Shown here: in pieces, positions 37,203-47,018 of the stretch
Layout: every line of letters starts with the position of its first letter
How positions within the stretch are numbered: the first letter of the stretch is position 1
Assembly: GCF_000725125.1 (NCBI RefSeq)
Contig: NZ_JFCB01000037.1
Location: 1-56,794, forward strand
Source of the DNA: Streptomyces toyocaensis
GTDB lineage: Bacteria; Actinomycetota; Actinomycetes; Streptomycetales; Streptomycetaceae
Reading direction: 5' to 3'
DNA length: 56,794 nucleotides
Made by a program: the position numbers and the translations under genes
Notes under the pieces: model-generated
Databases searched by the model: none
Told to the model about the DNA's origin: nothing
The model's input: the letters and a program-made list of their open reading frames with translations, nothing else

Positions 37203-37514
37203 GTGGTTGATACGACGCCCTTCACCCGTGCCGTGGATCATTTCGCCGACCGCCTCCGGGCCGCGCCGCAGAGCCGGCTGCAGCGGGGCGGGGCCGCCGA
37301 AGCCCTCGCGCTGGCCAGGGAGTTGGCGCGGCGCACCCAACTGGTCGAGGAGCCCGGCACCGAACCCCGCGAGATGCCCGACGCCGGGATGTTCGCCGCC
37401 GCCGACCAGATCACCGTCGCCGGGCACGACCTGGCCCTCGTACTGAAGAGCGACGACGAGGTCGAGGAGGCCGTGCGCCTCGTGGAACAGGCACGCGAAC
37501 GCGCCGGGGTCTAG
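37203..37514 (+). CDS. Small conserved hypothetical protein
   Basis: A 103-residue, mostly helical acidic protein (TPFTRAVDHFADRLRAAPQSR, then ALALARELARRTQLVEEPG, and a C-terminal HDLALVLKSDDEVEEAVRLVEQ). I do not recognise a family; no catalytic motif, signal or membrane segment is visible. The GTG at 37203 has no ribosome site. TACGCT (37191-37196), a -10-like hexamer, ends 6 nt before it, so the transcript is probably leaderless. It converges on the next gene with a gap of only 19 bp. Confidence 0.7.
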   Translation: MVDTTPFTRAVDHFADRLRAAPQSRLQRGGAAEALALARELARRTQLVEEPGTEPREMPDAGMFAAADQITVAGHDLALVLKSDDEVEEAVRLVEQARERAGV

Positions 37515-37533
37515 CCTCCGGGGGCCGCGGGGG

Positions 37534-38313
37534 CTAGAGGGACGCGATGACGCGGTCCGCCAGGATGTAGACGCTCTCCTCGCCGCACGCGAAGGTCAGC
37601 GTGTACGCGCCCGAGATGCCGGAGCCGCCCAGCAGGAACGGGGTCTCGCCCGCGCGCAGGGCCGCGGCCAGACGCTCCGAGGTCTCGCGGTGGCCCGGCG
37701 TCATGCACAGCGTCGTGCCGTCGGCGAACACGTAGACGTCCAGGGTGCCCAGCGGACCCGGACGGACGTCGGTCAGCTCGGTGCGGGAGGAGGCCAGCTC
37801 CTCCAGGGCGGCCACGGTGCGCTCGTGGTCGTTCGCGACGGGTGAGGGGTGGGGCACGAAGTCCGGATGCGAGGGGTGCCGGCGGCGGGCCGCGGCCAGC
37901 TCGGGGGAGTCCCCGGCGTACTCCTCGGGGACGTCGGCGCCCGGCTCGCTCACCGGCTCAAGACCCACGAAATCGGTCTGCCGGGGCAGGAACAGCTCGC
38001 TGTCGGCCAGGCCCAGCAGGGACGGCGCGTCGGAGGCGTCACGCGCCTCCTGGGCGGCCCAGAAGGCCCGTGCCTCGGCGAGCTCCCGCTCCCGCTCCTC
38101 GGCGAGTGCCTCGGCCACGGCGGCGCGTATCTCGTCGGTGCCGGCCGAGCGGGCGGAGGGGACGTGCGCGCGCGTGGCGGTCTGGTCCCCGGCCAGCTCG
38201 GTGTGCAGGGCCGCGACCTGTCGGCGCAGCACCATGATGCTGCGCAGGACGGCGACGCCCACGGCGCCGGTGGCGGCCGTGGTGATCAGCAGGGCGATCG
38301 GCATGGCGCTCAC
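37534..38313 (-). CDS. Membrane-anchored hypothetical protein
   Basis: A 259-residue protein with one N-terminal hydrophobic helix (PIALLITTAATGAVGVAVL), then a charged coiled-coil stretch (about 25-90, with EIRAAVAEALAEERERELAEARAFW). A linker with acidic and His/Pro-rich parts (about 95-165) is followed by a compact C-terminal domain (about 165-259) containing LDVYVFADGTTLCMTPGH and FACGEESVYILADRVIASL. The family is not recognised. The helix could be a signal anchor with the domain inside or outside the cell. GTG 38313 follows GGGAG; ATG 38304 is an alternative. Confidence 0.7.
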   Translation of the reverse strand: MSAMPIALLITTAATGAVGVAVLRSIMVLRRQVAALHTELAGDQTATRAHVPSARSAGTDEIRAAVAEALAEERERELAEARAFWAAQEARDASDAPSLLGLADSELFLPRQTDFVGLEPVSEPGADVPEEYAGDSPELAAARRRHPSHPDFVPHPSPVANDHERTVAALEELASSRTELTDVRPGPLGTLDVYVFADGTTLCMTPGHRETSERLAAALRAGETPFLLGGSGISGAYTLTFACGEESVYILADRVIASL

Positions 38314-38592
38314 TGACGTACTCCCGGTTCAAAGTCGACCCCCGACTTCCTACATCAGCTTGAAGGGCGGACTAACCTTCTGTCAGTGCGTAACGTCACG
38401 AAACGGACAGCTCTTTGGTCGTGGGCCCGGTAGGGGTGTGACGCTGACCTGCGGGGATCCCCTCGGCAAGAGGGATAGGTCACATCCTGGGGGAGATTGG
38501 ATCACGGAACGGCCCGGACCCCGGTGCGACCGGGATGCCGGGCCGATTTCGTCACGGAAGGTGGCCGGACGGTCACCGTGCGGCTGTGGCGC

Positions 38593-39813
38593 TCAGCTGA
38601 GGCGCTCGATGACCATCGCCATGCCCTGGCCGCCGCCGACGCACATCGTCTCCAGGCCGAACTGCTTGTCGTGGAACTGGAGCGAGTTGATGAGCGTGCC
38701 GGTGATGCGGGCACCGGTCATGCCGAAGGGGTGGCCGACGGCGATGGCGCCGCCGTTGACGTTCAGCTTCTCCAGCGGGATGCCGAGGTCGCGGTAGGAG
38801 GGGATCACCTGGGCGGCGAACGCCTCGTTGATCTCGACCAGGTCGATGTCGCCGATGGTCAGGCCGGCGCGGGACAGGGCCTGCTTGCTCGCCTCGACCG
38901 GGCCCAGGCCCATGATCTCCGGGGAGAGGCCGGAGACGCCGGTGGAGACGATCCGGGCGAGCGGGGTGAGACCCAGTTCGCGGGCCTTGGTGTCGCTCAT
39001 GACGACGAGCGCGGCGGCGCCGTCGTTGAGCGGGCAGCAGTTGCCGGCCGTCACGAGTCCGTCCGGGCGGAAGACCGGCTTGAGTCCCTGGACGCCCTCC
39101 ATGGTGACGCCCGCGCGGGGCCCGTCGTCCTTGGAGACCACCGTGCCGTCGGGGAGCGTCACCGGGGTGATCTCGCGCTCCCAGAAGCCGTTCTTGATGG
39201 CTTCCTCGGCGAGGTTCTGCGAGCGGACGCCGAACTCGTCCATGTCCTGGCGGGTGACGCCCTTGAGCCGGGCCAGGTTCTCGGCGGTCTGGCCCATCGC
39301 GATGTACGGGTCGGGGACCAGGCCGTCCTCGCGCGGGTCGTGCCAGGTCGAGCCCTCCGACTCGGCGACGGCGGCGGTACGGGCCTCAGCCTCGGCGAAC
39401 AGCGGGTTGCGGGTGTCCGGGAGGCTGTCGGAGTTGCCCTTGGCGAAGCGGGAGACCGTCTCGACGCCGGCCGAGATGAAGACGTCGCCCTCGCCGGCCT
39501 TGATGGCGTGCAGGGCCATGCGGGAGGTCTGCAGCGAGGACGAGCAGTAACGGGTGATGGTGCAGCCGGGGAGGTGGTCCATCCCCATCTGCACGGCGAC
39601 CACGCGGCCGAGGTTGTTGCCCTGCTCGCCGCCCGGAAGGCCGCAGCCGAGCATCAGGTCGTCGATGTCCCTCGGGTCCAGCTCGGGGACCTTGGCGAGG
39701 GCGGCCTGGATGATCGTGGCGGTCAGGTCGTCCGGGCGCAGGTCCTTCAGGGAGCCCTTGAAGGCGCGGCCGATGGGGGAGCGGGCGGCAGAGACGATCA
39801 CGGCTTCGGGCAT
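38593..39813 (-). CDS. Acetyl-CoA C-acyltransferase (thiolase)
   Basis: A 406-residue thiolase that condenses two acyl-CoA units or cleaves 3-ketoacyl-CoA. All catalytic elements are visible: nucleophile Cys90 in ITRYCSSSLQT, NEAFAAQ, GHPFGMTGARI with the catalytic His, and the second Cys in CVGGGQGMA. The SARSPIG opening (VIVSAARSPIGRAFKG) is standard. The ATG at 39813 is spaced 6 nt from GGAG; a GTG one codon earlier is less likely. It stands alone, without the FadB or hydroxybutyryl-CoA dehydrogenase partners, so degradative and biosynthetic roles cannot be told apart. Confidence 0.93.
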   Translation of the reverse strand: MPEAVIVSAARSPIGRAFKGSLKDLRPDDLTATIIQAALAKVPELDPRDIDDLMLGCGLPGGEQGNNLGRVVAVQMGMDHLPGCTITRYCSSSLQTSRMALHAIKAGEGDVFISAGVETVSRFAKGNSDSLPDTRNPLFAEAEARTAAVAESEGSTWHDPREDGLVPDPYIAMGQTAENLARLKGVTRQDMDEFGVRSQNLAEEAIKNGFWEREITPVTLPDGTVVSKDDGPRAGVTMEGVQGLKPVFRPDGLVTAGNCCPLNDGAAALVVMSDTKARELGLTPLARIVSTGVSGLSPEIMGLGPVEASKQALSRAGLTIGDIDLVEINEAFAAQVIPSYRDLGIPLEKLNVNGGAIAVGHPFGMTGARITGTLINSLQFHDKQFGLETMCVGGGQGMAMVIERLS

Positions 39814-39973
39814 CACGGCTCCAGTGGCTTCTCGGGGCGGGGCTCCTTGGGAAGTTACCCGGCCGTATGAGCGGGGTCACGACTCTCACGGTGTGACATG
39901 GACCGCAACTGTCTAAGCGCTTGCTTGGTGCGCGGCGGCCCCTGGACCCGGCGCGCGTCGGCTCCTGGTTCGG

Positions 39974-41002
39974 CTACGGCGCGCGCTGGGGCGACGGCTG
40001 CCGCTCCGGCACCGGGAGCCGGCGCCTGCGGCGGCGTTTCAGGAGGGCCCACGGCCCCCGCGGCCCGGACGGCATCGCCGCCGTGACCTCCGTGCCCGCC
40101 TCCGACGCCGCCTCCGCCGCCGCACGGGCCACCGGCAGGAACCCCTCGCGGCGCGCGGCGTCCGGCCGCTCCTCGTCCGCGGGCCACAGCCCCAGCGCCG
40201 CGCACACCGTCGGCAGCACCGCCATCGCGGCCGTGGCGTACCCCTCCGCGGAGGGGTGGTAACTGTCGGGTCCGAACAGCTCCCGCGGGTTCGCCGCGAA
40301 CTCCGGCCCCAGCAGATCGCCCAGCGACACGGTCCGCCCGCCCTGCTGCACGGCGCCGATCGTCTGGGCCGCCGCCAGCTGCCGGGACGCGCGCCGGGCC
40401 AGCCAGCGCAACGGCTGCTGCACCGGCTCGATGGTGCCGAGGTCGGGGCATGTGCCGACCACCACCTCCGCCCCGGCCGTCCGCAGCCGGCGCACCGCCG
40501 AGGACAGATGGCGCACGGACTGGGTGGGCGGCATCCGGTTGGTGACGTCGTTCGCACCGATCATGATCACGCAGATGTCCGGCACCCGCGACGGATCCGC
40601 GAGCGCCAGCGTCACCTGCCGGTCCAGATCGTCGGAGCGCGCCCCGGGCAGCGCGACCGTGCTCAGCCCCACCGGGCGTTCCGCGATCGCCGCGACCCCG
40701 GACGCCAGCAGGGCGCCCGGCGTCTGCCCGGCCCGGTGCACGCCCTGCCCGGCGGCCGTGGAGTCGCCCAGCATCGTCAGCCGCAGCGCCGGCTCGCCGG
40801 GCACCGTGTACGCGGCGCCGTACAGACCGTCCGCGTTCGGTACGTGAGGACTCGTGCCGTTGCCCACGCGGCGCCGCGCCAGTTGCGCCTCCGCCAGCAG
40901 CAGCCCCACGGTGGCCGCGCCGGCCAGGCCGATGCCCCCGCCGCCGTACGCAGCACCGGCCGCGATCCGCCGGGCCACCCGCGCCCTCGACATACCCGTC
41001 AT
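39974..41002 (-). CDS. SGNH/GDSL hydrolase family protein
   Basis: A 342-residue protein. Residues about 10-40 form a hydrophobic signal-anchor (RIAAGAAYGGGGIGLAGAATVGLLL). The SGNH fold follows: block I LTMLGDSTAAGQGV (nucleophile Ser), block II Gly in the LPGARSDD segment, block III MIGANDVTNR, and block V DSYHPSAEGYA with catalytic Asp and His. Such enzymes are esterases or lipases acting on acyl or acetyl groups. The tail is Arg-rich (LLKRRRRRRLPVP). ATG 41002 is used because the GGGAGG site overlaps the upstream GTG at 41014. It is divergent from the cystathionine beta-synthase gene. Confidence 0.88.
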   Translation of the reverse strand: MTGMSRARVARRIAAGAAYGGGGIGLAGAATVGLLLAEAQLARRRVGNGTSPHVPNADGLYGAAYTVPGEPALRLTMLGDSTAAGQGVHRAGQTPGALLASGVAAIAERPVGLSTVALPGARSDDLDRQVTLALADPSRVPDICVIMIGANDVTNRMPPTQSVRHLSSAVRRLRTAGAEVVVGTCPDLGTIEPVQQPLRWLARRASRQLAAAQTIGAVQQGGRTVSLGDLLGPEFAANPRELFGPDSYHPSAEGYATAAMAVLPTVCAALGLWPADEERPDAARREGFLPVARAAAEAASEAGTEVTAAMPSGPRGPWALLKRRRRRRLPVPERQPSPQRAP

Positions 41003-41164
41003 GCCCGCCGCCACCTCCCTCGAAGCCGTACCCAGTGCTTGCCCCGTACGGACGGTGCTCCAATCCCAACGGGGAGTGAACGACCCGGGCGGGTCCCGGC
41101 GCGGAAGGGCCTAGGCTGGTTCGACCACCACGACCACTTTTTTTGCAAGCATCCGGAGACAACG

Positions 41165-42553
<1,389 letters not shown>

Positions 42554-42924
42554 CGGTACGTCGGGCGTAGGCGCCGGTGAACCCGCCGTGAACGGACGGG
42601 TGCTGCCGCGTTCGTGATCTTCGTGGACTTCGCGGAAGTGGTACGGGGGCGTCACGTCCGCGCAGCACTCGCTTAACACGGGTCCGGCACAGTCATGGGT
42701 GCCGGCAGGGACGGAGGGAGGACCTCCCGGGCGTTCAGCTCCGGGGGAGGCTCCCCGTTCGGGCCGGCGGCCGGACGGCGTCGAAGGACCTCCGGAGCGG
42801 CTCCCGGACCTCCAAGGACGCCTCGGACGCGCAGCCCGCCTCGACGGGCGCGCGTCCCCCGCGGGGACCGCCGTCGTCCCGCCCCCCGGTGACGGGGGTG
42901 CGGCGGTCCGCGCGGGGGCCGCCC
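42554..42924. other. 371-bp intergenic region with short palindromes
   Basis: No convincing gene. Short exact palindromes occur at 42716-42728 (GGGAGGACCTCCC) and 42744-42756 (GGGGAGGCTCCCC). A possible 65-codon frame at 42695-42892 is Arg/Pro/Ser-rich with no recognisable domain and lacks a ribosome site. Confidence 0.5.
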
Positions 42925-43356
42925 TCAGTCCTCCCAGTCGCCGTCCTCCGCGGACTTGCGGCGGCCGAACAGCCCCGGGTTGGTCCGGGCGGCCTGGACC
43001 ACGTTGACGCCGACGATGCCCAGCCAGGTGACCAGCAGACCGGGCAGGTTGCCCACGCCCCCGCCGATCGCGGACAGCGGTACCGCGAGGACCAGCGACA
43101 CGATCCCGAAGCCGAACCGCTCGCCCCAGGAGTCCGTGACCCTCGGCGAGCGCGCGTCCCGGGCCACCGTCAGCTGCCGCTCGGCGAGCTGCCGGCGCAC
43201 CCGGCGCTCCACCGCGCCGTCGATGCGCTGGTCGACCTTCTCCAGGAACGAGTCGACCAGCGCGGATTCGTACTCCTCGCCCAGTTCCCTGCGTGCCTGC
43301 AGGGAGGCGTTGAGTTCCTTCTTCAGCTCGGCGTCCCGCGCGTCCATTCCGGTCAT
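42925..43356 (-). CDS. Integral membrane protein with N-terminal coiled coil
   Basis: A 143-residue protein (MTGMDARDAELKKELNASLQA start). Residues 1-75 are a charged helical stretch (ARRELGEEYESALVDSFLEKVDQRID). Two hydrophobic helices follow (about 92-113 GFGIVSLVLAVPLSAIGGGVG and 115-132 LPGLLVTWLGIVGVNVV), then a charged tail. It looks like a small inner-membrane protein with a cytoplasmic coiled coil; no function is known. TACCGT on the minus strand (43369-43364) is a -10-like hexamer 7 nt before the ATG, suggesting a leaderless transcript. It lies downstream of the LCP gene on the same strand. Confidence 0.75.
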   Translation of the reverse strand: MTGMDARDAELKKELNASLQARRELGEEYESALVDSFLEKVDQRIDGAVERRVRRQLAERQLTVARDARSPRVTDSWGERFGFGIVSLVLAVPLSAIGGGVGNLPGLLVTWLGIVGVNVVQAARTNPGLFGRRKSAEDGDWED

Positions 43357-43432
43357 GCGCTCCACGGTAGGCAGGCGGGAGGCCGCGGACACTGGGGGTA
43401 ACCCCCGTCTCGGCCCTCGGGTTCGCCGCTCC

Positions 43433-45154
43433 CTACGTCGTGCACATCTTCTCGTCGGCCCGGGACTGCTCGACGTCCACCTTCTTCGGGGCGGCGACGG
43501 GAACGCCGGCCTTCTTGAAGTCGGGGCCCAGGGTGAGCGTCATCGGCGCCGTCGCGTCCGCGCCCGCCGTGCCGGGCTTCAGTGCGGCGGCGGGCAGGCC
43601 CATGAGGTCGGCGAGCGCGCGGGCCTGGTCGGCCTGGTCCGGCGCGTACTCCAGCCGCGTCCTGCCGACCTCGGCCGGGGCGACCCCCTGGTTCCTGGAC
43701 CCGGAGACCCCCTCACCGGTCCGCAGCCACACCACGGTCTCCTGTGCGGCGCCCTGCGGAGCGCCGCCGTTGTAGACGTCGACGCGGACGGCGGACGCGT
43801 CGGCCCGCGGACCGTCCAGCAGCGCGGCCTGCTTGTCCTTGGCGTCCTTCTCCTTCTTCTTCACCTCGGTGAGGGAGACGTCCTTCTGCAGCATGCTGAA
43901 CAGCTGCGGTGCCTTGACCGGGTGCGGGACGACGGTGACGGGCGTGGGCTCTGCCGGGTTGTCGATCACCGGCAGCGTCATCAGGGTGATGTTCTTCAGG
44001 TCGATCCGGGCGAGTTCCTTGGCGAGGGTGAGCAGCTTGCCGGGGCTGCCTATCCCCTTGTCCACGGTGAGGGACTTGGTGGCGGCGTCGGCCACGCCGA
44101 GCATCTTCGACGGGCTGTCCAGGGTGTCCTCCTTCAGCCGGCGGATCATGGAGGCGACGAACTTCTGCTGCATCTGGATCCGGTCCAGGTCGCTCTCGTT
44201 CTTCAGACCGTGCCGGTTGCGCAGGAACGCCAGCGCGTCCTCGCCCTGGATCGTGCTCTCCCCGGCGGGCAGATCGAGCTTCGTCCCGCCGTCCCTGTCC
44301 TTGAGGGGCTTGTCCAGGCAGACCTTGACGCCACCGACCGCGGTGGACAGCGTCTTGACCGCGTTGAAGTCGAACATCATGAAGTGGTCGACCTCGACGT
44401 CGGCGATCTCCTCGACCGTACGCATGGTGCAGCCCGGGTCGCGGCCGTTCACGCCGTAGGACTCGTTGAACCTGGTGGTGCCCCTGGAGCCGGCGATGAC
44501 CTTCGTGGAGCCGTCGGGCTGCCGGGTCTCGCAGTCCGGGATCTTCGTCATGAGGTCCCGGGGGATGCTCACCACGGTCGCGTTGGTGCGGTCCTCCGAG
44601 ACGTGGAACAGGAGGGTGGTGTCGGCGTGGCCGGTGACGTTGTCCCGGTTGCCGTAGGCCTCGTTGCCCTCGCCGGTACGGACGTCGTTGCCGATGATCA
44701 GGATGTTGACCGGGCCGTCCGCCAGCACCTCGTCGCTGCCCACGTCACCGATGTCGACGGTGTCGATGTTGCCGTAGAGGCGGTCGTACCAGTAGTAGGC
44801 GAACGCCGAGCCGCCGACGAGGACCAGGCTCAGGGCGCCTCCCGTCCACACCAGCGCCCTCTTCCTGCTGTTCCTCCGCCTCGGCTGCCGGTGCCGCCGG
44901 TGGCCGGTGTCACGCGCGTCGTCCGGGACGGGCGCGGGCGCGGGAGCGCGAACGGTGCGGCGGCCGCGCTGCCCGGGGACGCGACCGGGGGCGGGGGCGG
45001 TGGAACCGGGGCGGGAGGTGCCGCGCTGCGCGGGGAACGGCGGCGGCCCGGGGGAATCGTTCAGCCGCAGCTCGTAGTCGCCGGTCTCCGGGTTGAGCAC
45101 CCACTGGTCGGCGGGGTCGGTCCCGTCCGCCTGCCCTCGGCTTCGCGCGTCCAC
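43433..45154 (-). CDS. LytR-CpsA-Psr (LCP) family cell-wall ligase
   Basis: A 573-residue membrane protein. Residues 1-88 are a Pro/Arg-rich cytoplasmic region and one transmembrane helix follows (about 93-115). The LCP catalytic domain (about 130-340) carries ILIIGNDVRTGEGN, the ADTTLLFHVSEDRTNATVVSIPRD block with Asp/Arg phosphate contacts, and ALAFLRNRHGLKNESDLDRIQMQQKF. A C-terminal LytR_C domain follows (about 450-540, VRVDVYNGG...). LCP enzymes transfer teichoic acid, capsule or glycan polymers from a polyprenyl carrier to peptidoglycan. The GTG start has GGAGG 12 nt upstream, a long spacing. The gene is divergent from the RpiR regulator. Confidence 0.92.
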   Translation of the reverse strand: MDARSRGQADGTDPADQWVLNPETGDYELRLNDSPGPPPFPAQRGTSRPGSTAPAPGRVPGQRGRRTVRAPAPAPVPDDARDTGHRRHRQPRRRNSRKRALVWTGGALSLVLVGGSAFAYYWYDRLYGNIDTVDIGDVGSDEVLADGPVNILIIGNDVRTGEGNEAYGNRDNVTGHADTTLLFHVSEDRTNATVVSIPRDLMTKIPDCETRQPDGSTKVIAGSRGTTRFNESYGVNGRDPGCTMRTVEEIADVEVDHFMMFDFNAVKTLSTAVGGVKVCLDKPLKDRDGGTKLDLPAGESTIQGEDALAFLRNRHGLKNESDLDRIQMQQKFVASMIRRLKEDTLDSPSKMLGVADAATKSLTVDKGIGSPGKLLTLAKELARIDLKNITLMTLPVIDNPAEPTPVTVVPHPVKAPQLFSMLQKDVSLTEVKKKEKDAKDKQAALLDGPRADASAVRVDVYNGGAPQGAAQETVVWLRTGEGVSGSRNQGVAPAEVGRTRLEYAPDQADQARALADLMGLPAAALKPGTAGADATAPMTLTLGPDFKKAGVPVAAPKKVDVEQSRADEKMCTT

Positions 45155-45422
45155 GCTCGTACCCGTCCTCCGTCGGGCGCCCCAAGGGGCGCTTGCATCC
45201 CAAGGCGCTTAATTGTTCGAGGCGTTACGCTATCCGGCCCGTACGGGATGCGCCGACGTCGTAGCAAAATCGTCGAGATCCGGATCTGTCCCCGGCCGGG
45301 CACCGTGCGTGATCTCCGCCCCTCACGACGCGTGTACGGCGCGACGTCCCGTTCGCCTGTATAACGGCATGCAGACACAGCGATCGATGAATGGGCCGAA
45401 GGGCCGAGGGGGAAGTCAGGTC

Positions 45423-46265
45423 ATGAGCGGCACCGAGAGCCCCACCGCGCGCCTCCAGGCGCTCTTCGAGGGGCATCGGCTGACACCGACCCAGCGGCGC
45501 ATCGCGCACAGCATGGTGCGGCGGGCCGCCGACGTCCCGTTCCTGTCCAGCGTGGAGCTGGCGGAGCTGGCCGGGGTCAGCCAGCCCTCCGTGACCCGGT
45601 TCGCCGTCGCTCTCGGCTTCGACGGATACCCCGCCCTGCGCCGGCACCTGCGTGAGGTCGCGCCCGCCGAACCGGCGCCGGAGACCGGCTCGTACAACGA
45701 GTACCAGCAGGCCGTCGAGGCCGAGATCGCGAACCTGCGCCATCTCGCGGAGGCGCTGGCCGACACCGGGCCCGTGCGGCGGGCGGGGCGGGTCCTCGCG
45801 GCCAGCCGTCCCCTGCCCGTGCTGGGGCTGCGGGCCGCGGCGGCGCAGGCGCACGGCTTCGCCTACTTCGCCGCCAAGGTCCATCCGGACGTCCGGCTGC
45901 TCAACGAGGGCGGCACGATGCTCCACGACCGGATCGACGCGGCCGCCCGCGCCGGGGCGAGCGCCCTGCTGTGCTTCGCGCTGCCCCGCCATCCCCGGGA
46001 GGTCGTCGACGCCCTCGCGCACGCCAGGGAGACGGGGCTGACCGTCGTCAGCGTCGCCGACTCCCCGTTCGCGCCGGTCGCCAAGGTGTCCGACCTGCTG
46101 CTGCCCGCCGCCGTCGGCACCGGGCTGGCCTTCGACACGGCCTGCGCGCCGATGCTGCTGGGCCGGGTGCTGCTGGAGGCGATGTGTGACGACCTGCCCG
46201 ACGCGCAGGCGCGGCTGGAGGAGTTCGACGCGAAGGCGGCGGCACGCGGGCTGTTCGTGGACTGA
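45423..46265 (+). CDS. MurR/RpiR family transcriptional regulator
   Basis: A 280-residue regulator. The N-terminal helix-turn-helix (about 1-75: SSVELAELAGVSQPSVTRFAVALGFDGYPAL) matches the RpiR family. A SIS sugar-phosphate-binding domain follows (about 100-245: PVLGLRAAAAQAHGFAYFA, LNEGGTMLHDRI, TVVSVADSPFAPVAKVSDLLLP). Such proteins sense phosphorylated sugars, in MurR N-acetylmuramic acid 6-phosphate. No sugar catabolic genes adjoin it; the neighbours are the divergent LCP gene and a small membrane protein, so a link to wall turnover is possible but unproven. The ATG at 45423 follows GGGGGAAG. The extended -10 TGTATAAC (45358-45365) is a promoter candidate. Confidence 0.9.
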   Translation: MSGTESPTARLQALFEGHRLTPTQRRIAHSMVRRAADVPFLSSVELAELAGVSQPSVTRFAVALGFDGYPALRRHLREVAPAEPAPETGSYNEYQQAVEAEIANLRHLAEALADTGPVRRAGRVLAASRPLPVLGLRAAAAQAHGFAYFAAKVHPDVRLLNEGGTMLHDRIDAAARAGASALLCFALPRHPREVVDALAHARETGLTVVSVADSPFAPVAKVSDLLLPAAVGTGLAFDTACAPMLLGRVLLEAMCDDLPDAQARLEEFDAKAAARGLFVD

Positions 46266-46373
46266 CCGCGGACGGCGGGCCGGCCGCCGCGTCTTCTCAG
46301 ACTCGTCTCACGTTGTGTCGCTACCGTGCCTCTCCTGGGACACACACAGGTATCGGAGGACGGGAGGCAGGAC

Positions 46374-46958
46374 GTGACGCGCGGAGGACAAGGGCTGGCG
46401 CGGGTGGCCGTCGTCGTGCGGGCCGGGGCCGCGCCACTGTGGTGGCTGGGACTCCTCGCCGCGGGCATCGGGGTGCTGGTGCCGGGAGCGACCGGGCGCC
46501 GGATCGGCGTCCTGGCGGGCGCCACGCTGTTCCTCGTGGCGGCGGCCGTCGTGGCCTACGGGCGGCGGGGGCGGTACCGCGCGCTGGCCCGCACGGCGGC
46601 GCGGGCGGGCAGGTACGACGTGCTCCAGGACCGTGCGGTGACCGCGCGCAACTGGCGCCGGGCGCACCGCTGGTGGCTGCTGCTCGCCTTCCTCGCCGCC
46701 CTCGGCACGGCGTTCGCCGCACCCGCCGCCGGCGGTCTGCTGCTCGCCGGGTGCGGGGCCGGGCTGTGGTGGAAGGCGTCCTGGATCGGCCGGCTGGAGC
46801 AGGAGGGCGAGGTCCTGCTGTGGGTGCGCGTCGACTGGCTGCGCGCGGATGCGGGGCGGCCCGCCGGCAAGGCCGTGAAGGCCTACCGCACCACGGGTGT
46901 CGCGGCGGGTGACGCGGCCCCGGGCGGCTCCCGCCGACGGCTCGCCGCGGCGGCCTGA
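46374..46958 (+). CDS. Small integral membrane protein of unknown function
   Basis: A 194-residue protein with two hydrophobic hairpins: about 17-37 and 43-63 (WWLGLLAAGIGVLVPGATGRRIGVLAGATLFLVAAAVVAY, in pieces), then about 100-120 and 123-138 after an Arg-rich amphipathic loop (RTAARAGRYDVLQDRAVTARNWRRAHRW). The C-terminal part is soluble and basic. I recognise no named family. The GTG start has GGGAGG at 46362-46367. It is followed by a strong bidirectional hairpin and converges on the PLP-enzyme gene. Confidence 0.7.
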   Translation: MTRGGQGLARVAVVVRAGAAPLWWLGLLAAGIGVLVPGATGRRIGVLAGATLFLVAAAVVAYGRRGRYRALARTAARAGRYDVLQDRAVTARNWRRAHRWWLLLAFLAALGTAFAAPAAGGLLLAGCGAGLWWKASWIGRLEQEGEVLLWVRVDWLRADAGRPAGKAVKAYRTTGVAAGDAAPGGSRRRLAAAA

Positions 46959-46972
46959 GGAACGGGCCCCCC

Positions 46973-47010
46973 GCGGGGCGCGGGTGCGGTGGTCCGTGCC
47001 CGCGCCCCGC
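46973..47010. terminator. Bidirectional terminator hairpin
   Basis: A 17-bp stem (46973-46989 with 46994-47010; two wobble pairs) closes on a TGGT loop between the convergent membrane-protein and PLP-decarboxylase genes. Confidence 0.8.
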
Positions 47011-47018
47011 AGGTGCGT

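Noticed and set aside
42695..42892. Small 65-codon frame between the cbs gene and the membrane-protein gene
   Set aside because: Arg/Pro/Ser-rich composition, no ribosome site and no recognisable motif.
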